This document shows positions 57,222 through 64,000 of a DNA stretch of 64,000 bases, in pieces (the first letter of the stretch is position 1; every line of letters starts with the position of its first letter). A program made the translations under genes and the position numbers. Below the pieces are notes generated by a model that had not been told where the DNA came from, did not search any database, and saw only the letters and a list, made by a program, of their open reading frames with translations. This stretch comes from Hepsetus odoe (Eukaryota; Chordata; Actinopteri; Characiformes; Hepsetidae): assembly GCA_017165825.1 (NCBI GenBank), contig CM029368.1, positions 1,218,163 to 1,282,162 on the forward strand. The letters are read 5' to 3'.

Positions 57222-57445
57222 AGCGAAAGTGATTATTTGTCATTATGAAACAGCACAGAATCCCAACGAAATAGAAAAGCTGTCCAGCAGGGGGCAGCCA
57301 AACACCCAGCACCTACGGAGCAGTGAGGAGGGCAGCGGGGACTTGGCGTTTGGGGACTAGGCCACAGGACCGGAAGGTTGTGGGTTTGAATCCCGGACAA
57401 GTAAGTTGCCCTGAAGTCACTAGTCATTTCACTTTCACTTCATTA
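57222..57445. repeat. SINE family A copy 16, composite of reverse and forward pieces
   Basis: A reverse tail and body (57222-57335) is followed by a forward head and a short tail ending tcactttcacttc. The arrangement resembles that of copy 11. Confidence 0.7.
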
Positions 57446-57509
57446 CACCCTCCTCTCATTGTGTATCTCTAAAAGACTCACTTATGTTGTTTCTGTCTCA
57501 CTGTTATTT

Positions 57510-57714
57510 GCATTTATATTTGTGGCATTTAGCAGACGCTCTTATCCAGAGCGACTTCCATGTCCTGATTACAGGGACAGTCCCCCTGGAGACACTCAGG
57601 GGTCAGGGTCTTGCTCAGGGACCCAGTGGTGGTAGTGCCAGAGGTGGGATTCGAACCTGCGACCTCTTGAGCCACAGGTCCATAGACAAGAACCACCACT
57701 AGACCACCACCACT
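57510..57714 (-). repeat. SINE family B copy 6
   Basis: From tggcatttagcagacgctct to actagaccaccaccac. Well preserved. Confidence 0.85.
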
Positions 57715-57719
57715 GTTAA

Positions 57720-59050
57720 CGTTAAACATCGACTACAAAGCATGGACTAATTCAGATGACAGCCTTGTACCAACAGAATTTCGCTCGTTTTTTTTGGTAA
57801 CAGCGAGCGGTACGGTGTCAGAAACCAAACAAGCCAGTCTGTTCGCAGTCTTGGACGACAACGTTCGGAAAAAGGGAAAATTTTCGCTGCCAGCAGGAGC
57901 CACTGCAACATAATCATGCAGTAAATATGAGGTAGGGGATAAAACGTCCTTGTTTAGTCAGTTCTCCCACTGTGATGCATCTCCTAACATGGCCACATGT
58001 AGAGAGGGGACTGTCCTCTCTCTCTCTTTTCCTTTCTATCCTGCCAGCATTCCTGTAGTTGTTGAGGGAAAAGCTCCTGACGCAGGCCGGGGAATGTGTG
58101 ACGTTTCTGCTCCGACCACACGGTCAGCTGCACTGATCAGCCGCCGCCAAACACCCTAAAGAGGAAAGGTCTGACGCTCGTAGCTGAGATTGTTGGCTCC
58201 TGACCTCGGAGCAGCTGCTGCAGTGGCCGGAGCAATGCACCAGTGTGGGATTTCTATAACAACGATGCTAACTGATAATTAACACCTTCTTGTGACCAAT
58301 ATTATGAAATAAAGAAACTAAAGAACATTTAATGGCAAGCGCTTTACATTCTGCAACAGTTTATAAAGGCACCTCCGGGTATCCTACTGATCCAGGACTT
58401 CCCAGAACCTTCTTATCAAGAACCACTAGGCCACCACTGCAAAAATAAAATCTCTAGTTTATGGCGCAAGCTAGCTAACTTGCTATATTTGCATATAAAA
58501 CAATGATTCCTCACAAACATAAACTCTCCAAAGTGAAAATATTGATGGGTATAGACAACATTTTGGATATTTGTTGGACAGTTTGGTGGAAAAATCCTGT
58601 CTCTATGACAAGCTGGTTCCAGCAGGGGGCAACATAATAGCTAAATGCCATTTCACCCTGTTTAGATTCTGGGTTCCATGTCCAATAGCTGAGCAGCTCC
58701 AGCTGATCTTAAAGATCCACCAGGCTGATTTTCATCATTTGAGAGAACGATTAAGGAACTAGAACCATTGAGAGAACTAAAAACATTGAGCAGAGCTTTG
58801 AACTCTTTGCTTTGTTCTGATTGGATGCCCTGTGTGAGGAGAGGAGGACTGGAGTGATGTTCTCTCTTTTTGATCAAAGTAGGTGCTCATTTATTCTGCT
58901 CCTCCAGAAGAGACACTAGATGTTATGTTAGGACTAGCTAAAACATCTAACATACCAAAAAAACAAAATGAAGCCATTAAAAAGGAAGGAAATAAAAAAA
59001 TGTATTCACAAGTTTGCTAAATTTATTTTAAGAAATTATTTTCCCGTTCT
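57720..59050. other. no gene recognised
   Basis: Unclassified sequence. 57950-58160 is moderately GC-rich with an open plus-strand frame, but no splice support or family match was seen. Confidence 0.4.
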
Positions 59051-59054
59051 CCTT

Positions 59055-59545
59055 TCAGCTGCTCCTTTTAGGTGCCTCCAGAATCTCCATTTCTCCCGGT
59101 CGTCTGCATCTTCCTCTTTCCACCAGCATGTCCTCTCTCACCACATCCATAAACCTCCTCTTTGTCCTTCCTCTTCTCCTCTTTCCTGGCAGCTCCATCC
59201 TCAACATCCTTCTCCTGATCTACTCCTCGTCTCTAATCTGGACATGTCCAAACTGTCTCGCTTTCAAATTGTCCATCTTCAGCCACCCCCTTTTGTATAT
59301 TTGTCCCTAATCTTGTCCATCTGCGTCCCTCCTGATGCAAATCTCAGCATCTATAACTCTTACACCTCCAGCTCCACTGCCTGTCTTTTCAACACGATCT
59401 CCGACTCGTACAGCATAGCTGGTCTCACTTCCATCCTGTAAACCTTCCCTTTCACTCTTGCTGGTACTCGTCTGTCACAGATCACGTCTGTCACACTTCT
59501 CCACCCATTCCTACCTGCCTGCACTCTCTTCCTCTCTTCCATTAC
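59055..59545 (-). mobile_element. RTE-like LINE 3' fragment
   Basis: The minus-strand frame has RVQAGRNGWRSVTDVICDRR, VPARVKGKVYRMEVRPAMLY and RQAVELEV, followed by the family 3' region. Confidence 0.83.
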
Positions 59546-59635
59546 TGACCATTACTTTGAACTCTATTAATAATAAATAAAAATAAAAATAATAATAATA
59601 ATAATAATAATGATCATAAAAAACAAAAACGAAAT

Positions 59636-59986
59636 TCAAAAACAAAGTTCTCTTGCTGAGAACTGCTGCAGATGGGATCGTCTACACCAGCACAGGCTGG
59701 TCTTCCTCATCTCTGCTACTTTGAAAAGCCTTGGAACTGACCATAAATCTTCAGCATATGCTGATTTTGTCCCTTGGTGGCCTTGTTCCCAGCACTGACC
59801 GCACACTTTTGTCTCTCTGGTCTCACATCCGGTCCACGTCTCAGTCCAGGCCTTGTGTAATCGTGTCTCAAGCTCAGTCGTTTTGGCCGACGCTTGTGCA
59901 ACATATGGTGCAGACATGCCCCCCGGGTGGGGGTCCTGCAGGAGGGACAGATGGAGGGGCTTTGGGCTTCTATGGGAGTTTTCCAA
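59636..59986 (-). other. 116-codon open frame of unknown nature
   Basis: The minus-strand frame runs from MENSHRSPKPLHLSLLQDPH through HKAWTETWTGCETRETKVCG to a stop at 59636. It contains CGQCWEQGHQG, faintly like a zinc-knuckle spacing, and CWCRRSH. No start context, splice site or family was recognised. It may belong to an unclassified mobile element. Confidence 0.25.
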
Positions 59987-60139
59987 ATGCCCTCTCAGAG
60001 CAAGCGCTGAGGGCGCCAGCCGGATCAGAACCCAAACCTTTTACAGGCCTCTATATACCACAGCAACTGTGTTCTGCTGGGACAGTTTTAGGGACTGGAA
60101 GAAGGATATGAAGATCAAGTAATCATACAATGCGCTCAA

Positions 60140-61027
60140 ATATAGATATTTGTATTTGTACTTATTTAGCAGACGCTCTTAACCACAACATTGATTGTTT
60201 CCACATTTGATCTTCATACTAGTACCCAGCTACGATCATCAATTGCTGATTAACTATTACAGCCAAGTAAGAAACTTAACCCTGTGACAAGAACCAAGAG
60301 AAAGTGCCATTTAGTGTTTTGGTTTTGGAAGAAGTGAAGAAAGAGCAGAGGTAAGAGAGTAGGACTGTTTGGGAAGATCATTCTCTGAGCGATTCTTTGA
60401 ATAGGTGAGTCTTTTGAATGTTAGAAGACAGCAAAGGATTCAGCAGTTCTGACCATAAGGGGAAGTTGGTTCCACCACTGAGGAACCAGGATTGAGAAGA
60501 GTCTCGATGCATGTCTTCCTCTTTTCTTCAATATTGGAGGATCAAGGTGAGCTGAGAGGATGAGAAGAGACACGTTGTTTGATAAGTGAGGTCAAGTAAG
60601 AGGGTGCAGGACCATTCTAGGTCTTGTAAGCAAGAGTAAAAGATTTCAACTTGATACAAGCAGCCACGGGGAGCCAGCGTAGGTCCCACAGCAGAGGCGT
60701 GGTAGAAGAGAACTTAGGACGGTTGAAGACGAGTCTAGCAGCAGCGTTATGAATTAGCTATAATGGTCTTGTTGCCTTCAGTGGAAGACCTGCCAGAAGA
60801 GAGTTACAGTAGTCCAGTTTAGAGATGACCAGGGACTGGACCAGCAGCTGGGATGCCTGGGTGGTGAGGAAAGGACGGATTCTTCTAATGTTGAAGAGAA
60901 GGTGTCTGCAGGACCTAGAAAGATTAACGATATGAAGAGAAAGAGACTCATCATCAAATGTTACACCGAGATTCCTTGCAGTCCTAAAGTGGACAAGAAG
61001 TGAATTCCCAAAAGAAATGCTGTGCAA
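60140..61027 (-). mobile_element. CR1/L2-type LINE 3' part with L2-like tail
   Basis: Minus-strand frames give FRTARNLGVTFDDESLSLHI, IRRIRPFLTTQASQLLVQSL and VISKLDYCNSLLAGLPLKAT, the C-terminal end of an L2-type reverse transcriptase. A 3' region of about 600 bp follows, ending in the complement of ttatttagcagacgctctta. Confidence 0.82.
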
Positions 61028-61200
61028 AAGTCTTGAGCCCCCACATTTCTTTATATTTTGCTGGAAGTCACCTTTTTGGGTTCAAAAATACTGTTTATTC
61101 ATCCTAAACTGTCTTATCATTGGCACATTGAGTCAATTAAATTAAAGAAATGGGATCAGATTTTTTTGTGTTCTAGGCTGCAAAGTGCCTGAAGATGCAA
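61018..61200 (+). repeat. Tc1-derived terminal fragment
   Basis: It starts atgctgtgcaaaagtcttga, like 40729, then diverges. Confidence 0.5.
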
Positions 61201-61629
61201 GGTGTTCTTGAAAAAGGGGTTCCAACCACTCAGCATTTATTATAGTCCTAGATTATAGGATAAGGCAAGGGTGCAGAGGGTGCTCAGGAGGTTGGATTGT
61301 GGATGACGAGTTGAATGATGTGGATGAATCAGTTTATCAAGGGGTTCGTTGTGTAACAACAGAAGTTTTCATGACCTGTGAAGTGTCATGAAGTTGCATT
61401 TGCATGTCTTTGCAGGGAACCTTTAATTAAAAAGAATTTTAAGATCCGATCGATGGAAAAGAAGTGGAGAACATAAATCCCTGCATATAAAATGTATCCA
61501 TTCATCTTTGGCAGGAATCTGCCTGATGCTGCCTTCCTACATACAAAATAAAAAGAAGATCTAATTAACAAAGATCTGCAAACAATTCTGGCTAGCTCCA
61601 CCCCCACCGTGTCTTCCTATTCTTTTTCT

Positions 61630-62055
61630 TTTTTACTGCTCCAGTGTCACCATAGTGAATCATCTGTCTCCATGTCTTCCTGTGCTCCGCAAATTCCTCT
61701 TTCACTCTTGCATGTCCTCTCTCACCACATCCATAAACCTCTCTGTCCTTTCTCTTCTGCTCTTTCCTGGCAGATCCATCCTCAACATCCTTCTCTTTTT
61801 ATACTCCATGTATCTACTCTGGACATGTCCAAACCAATGCAGTCTCTCTTCTCTGACTAATTCCCATTATTATATGCGTCCTTAATCCTGTTCATCCTCC
61901 CGACACATCTCAGCATCTTTAACACTGACACCTCCAGCTCCACTGCCTGTCGTTTCATCACTGTCTCCAACCCGTATAACGTAGCTGGTCCTGTTAACCT
62001 TCCCTTTCCTTCTGCTGGTACACGTCTTTCACAAACAATCTCCCACATCTACAAT
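61630..62055 (-). mobile_element. RTE-like LINE 3' fragment
   Basis: The minus-strand frame has ERRVPAEGKGRLTGPATLYG and [20 protein letters not shown], with small deletions. The 3' region runs down to about 61630. Confidence 0.78.
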
Positions 62056-63037
62056 ATGCATTGAATGTTGTGACATTTAAAGAATGTGACTGTTTTGCAA
62101 GCAGCAAAAAACAGACTTGAAGCACCTGGTCTGTTCGGCATAAAAGATAAAAGGCTTCAGATCTTTAGTAGTGCAGCATCTGAGGCCTGGTAAATGTTCC
62201 CGATTGATTTGGCAGCCAGACACCATGGATGATGGTCAGTGCAATATGGAGGAGTTTCAAGCTCTTGTCTTCACTGAGGAACAGAACTGTTGATGTGCTT
62301 AGCTTGTAAAACTTCTCACTGCAGTCAGGAATCGTGGTTTCTGCCAAAGTGATGGACAAAACAGCGTTGTTTGTCTGATCACCTGATCCAGAAAACCAGG
62401 ACTAACAAGAGCAGCTTTAATGACTGTCCAGCACCTCCTTCTCTTCAGACGTCTTTTCGTTTTTGGGCTCCACTGTAGTTCAATTGTTTCAGGATTGTTT
62501 TATAGAGCAGAAACCTTAAGCTTCTGAAGTGTTGCTTCATTCATTTATTCATTCATTCATTCTTTTAACTGCTTAAAGTGCTGAAAATCAGAGGAACACC
62601 CTGAATGGGTCACCAGACCATCGCAGGTCCCCCCGACCTCCAGAGCCCGATGGATTTCAGTGATGGAACAGAAGCTTTGATACTTTGAATGGACAATTTT
62701 ACAGTCAGTGTACTTTTTCTTTTTTACTGAATTCCACCAAAACCCGAGGTTCGATCGGTCTGCAGTTTGGTAAGGTCACCTCAGAATCTGACTCTAAAAC
62801 ACAGAGTGACCTCTGAGTGCCCAACAACTTCATACAGAGCAGAGTCCGTGTGAAAACTGTCGCAAAAGCTTTATATAGTAATGCACCCACTTGCATTTAA
62901 ACACACACACACACACACACTGGCCACCTTCCCTGTGTGAAAATTGAGAGTGTGCTGCTATAAATGTTTGCTGGCACATTGACAGTCTCTGCATGTGGTT
63001 GGCATGGTTTCAGCCAACTTTCTTTATTCTGAGTGTT

Positions 63038-63086
<49 letters not shown>

Positions 63087-63420
63087 CAAAATGATGCCCA
63101 CTAACCCCTTGTTACAGTATCTAGTGTACAGCTGTATCCATGAGGCCTAAAGAGCGAAGTGTGTGTGGGCTTGTCTTATATATAGTCACAAAATCCACCA
63201 GTATTAATGTCAGTTTTATTGTTTGTTTAAAGTGTTACTGTTAAAACAGCAGTGCTCATGAGTGGATCAGTTCCAGTTTTCTCCAGTACAGACAAACTGA
63301 TGTATGTTTGTTTGTTATTGTTTGTAGAATGAATGTTGTTCCTCCCATTGGAATTGGCCATGGATTAAAGGGTCTGCTAAATGAGTACATGTTACTGTAA
63401 ATACTAGCTTTAACTTTAAA
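62056..63420. other. no gene recognised
   Basis: Unclassified sequence with (ATTC)n at 62538-62562, (CA)n at 62902-62921 and (TG)n at 63041-63084. Confidence 0.5.
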
Positions 63421-63630
63421 GGGTGAGTAACGTTTGTTTATTTGATGTTTAGTCCTTTAGAGGGCGACGCTGAGGAACGTTTGTTTATTTGGTGTTTAGA
63501 CCTTTAGAGGGCGACGGTGAGGAACGTTTGTTTATTTGATGTTTAGTCCTTTAGAGGGCGACGGTGAGGAACGTTTGTTTATTTGGTGTTTAGACCGTCA
63601 GGTGGTGGTGCTGTGTTTGTTTATTTGAGG
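63420..63630. repeat. 56-bp tandem repeat
   Basis: Three and a half copies of a unit containing acgtttgtttatttgatgtt and ccttta gagggcgacg-type text. Copies differ by a few bases. Confidence 0.9.
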
Positions 63631-64000
63631 CAATAACGCCTTGAGAAGTTTAAATCCTGACGTTACACCTTAAAGATTGCGGTGAAGTGGGACTCTGGAC
63701 AGAATCAGTCAGGGATGCTGTTTGAGTCATCTTTGAGCACAAAAAATCGTGAATGCTGATATGATCGGTTCTCTGAATATCTTCGTTAAAATCAGTGTTG
63801 GTGATATTAGCCGGGCCACTTTTTGTGTGTGTGCCGTGAAGTTCATGTGGAAGTAGTGAGGAGGAAGGCATGATGGGAAATGTCAGTGCTTGCTGCTATT
63901 AAGAGAAGGAAGTTTGTTTCTGTCTGACAGAAACAAAGACTCCACTTATAGAAAAATGATACACACTCCATCTGCTGAAGACATGGTCGCCACTTTCTGT
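63631..64000. other. no gene recognised
   Basis: Nothing beyond short open frames. The window ends here. Confidence 0.4.

Overview
The window is vertebrate nuclear DNA, almost certainly from a ray-finned fish. It has small coding exons in long, repeat-filled introns, GT-AG splice sites, many tRNA-headed SINEs, Tc1-like transposons, decayed LINEs and many CA/TG microsatellites. No prokaryotic feature is present. Species cannot be fixed from sequence alone.

Two protein-coding genes are well supported, by spliced exons whose phases join. The first is ptpn2 (T-cell protein tyrosine phosphatase) on the minus strand. Exons 2 to 9 are visible, from 20128 down to the stop codon at 511, and carry the pTyr loop, the WPD loop, the [10 protein letters not shown] signature, the Q-loop region and a basic nuclear-localisation tail. 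Its first exon was not found, and exon 3 contains a 2-bp frameshift relative to the family. The second is seh1l (Nup107-160 complex and GATOR2 beta-propeller) on the plus strand. It has nine coding exons from 27764 to 42927, joining into a 415-residue long isoform. The pair keeps the PTPN2-SEH1L adjacency of human 18p11, but CEP192, the next human gene, was not recognised.

Between the two divergent genes lies the most unusual structure: a spacer-less, near-perfect 2.83-kb palindrome (24452-27277, centre 25864/25865). Its right arm holds the likely seh1l promoter and non-coding first exon. Its left arm holds a mirror copy pointing toward ptpn2. The palindrome ends inside a 50-bp tandem array that lies in the seh1l 5' intron. 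A second foldback with arms of about 200 bp (19236-19895) and a 1.6-kb degenerate minisatellite (20700-22330) lie close by.

From 43 to 64 kb no coding gene was recognised. This part holds LINE and SINE debris, minisatellites, a CpG-island promoter at about 49.88-50.49 kb with two plus-strand donor sites but no recognisable downstream exon, and a repeat-poor stretch at about 52.64-53.06 kb that could be a conserved non-coding element.

Repeat content by class: two tRNA-headed SINE families (here A, about 235 bp, and B, about 200 bp), an RTE-like LINE family represented by 3' fragments, CR1/L2-type LINE fragments, three Tc1-like transposase relics, a pair of long-TIR MITEs and several tandem repeats.
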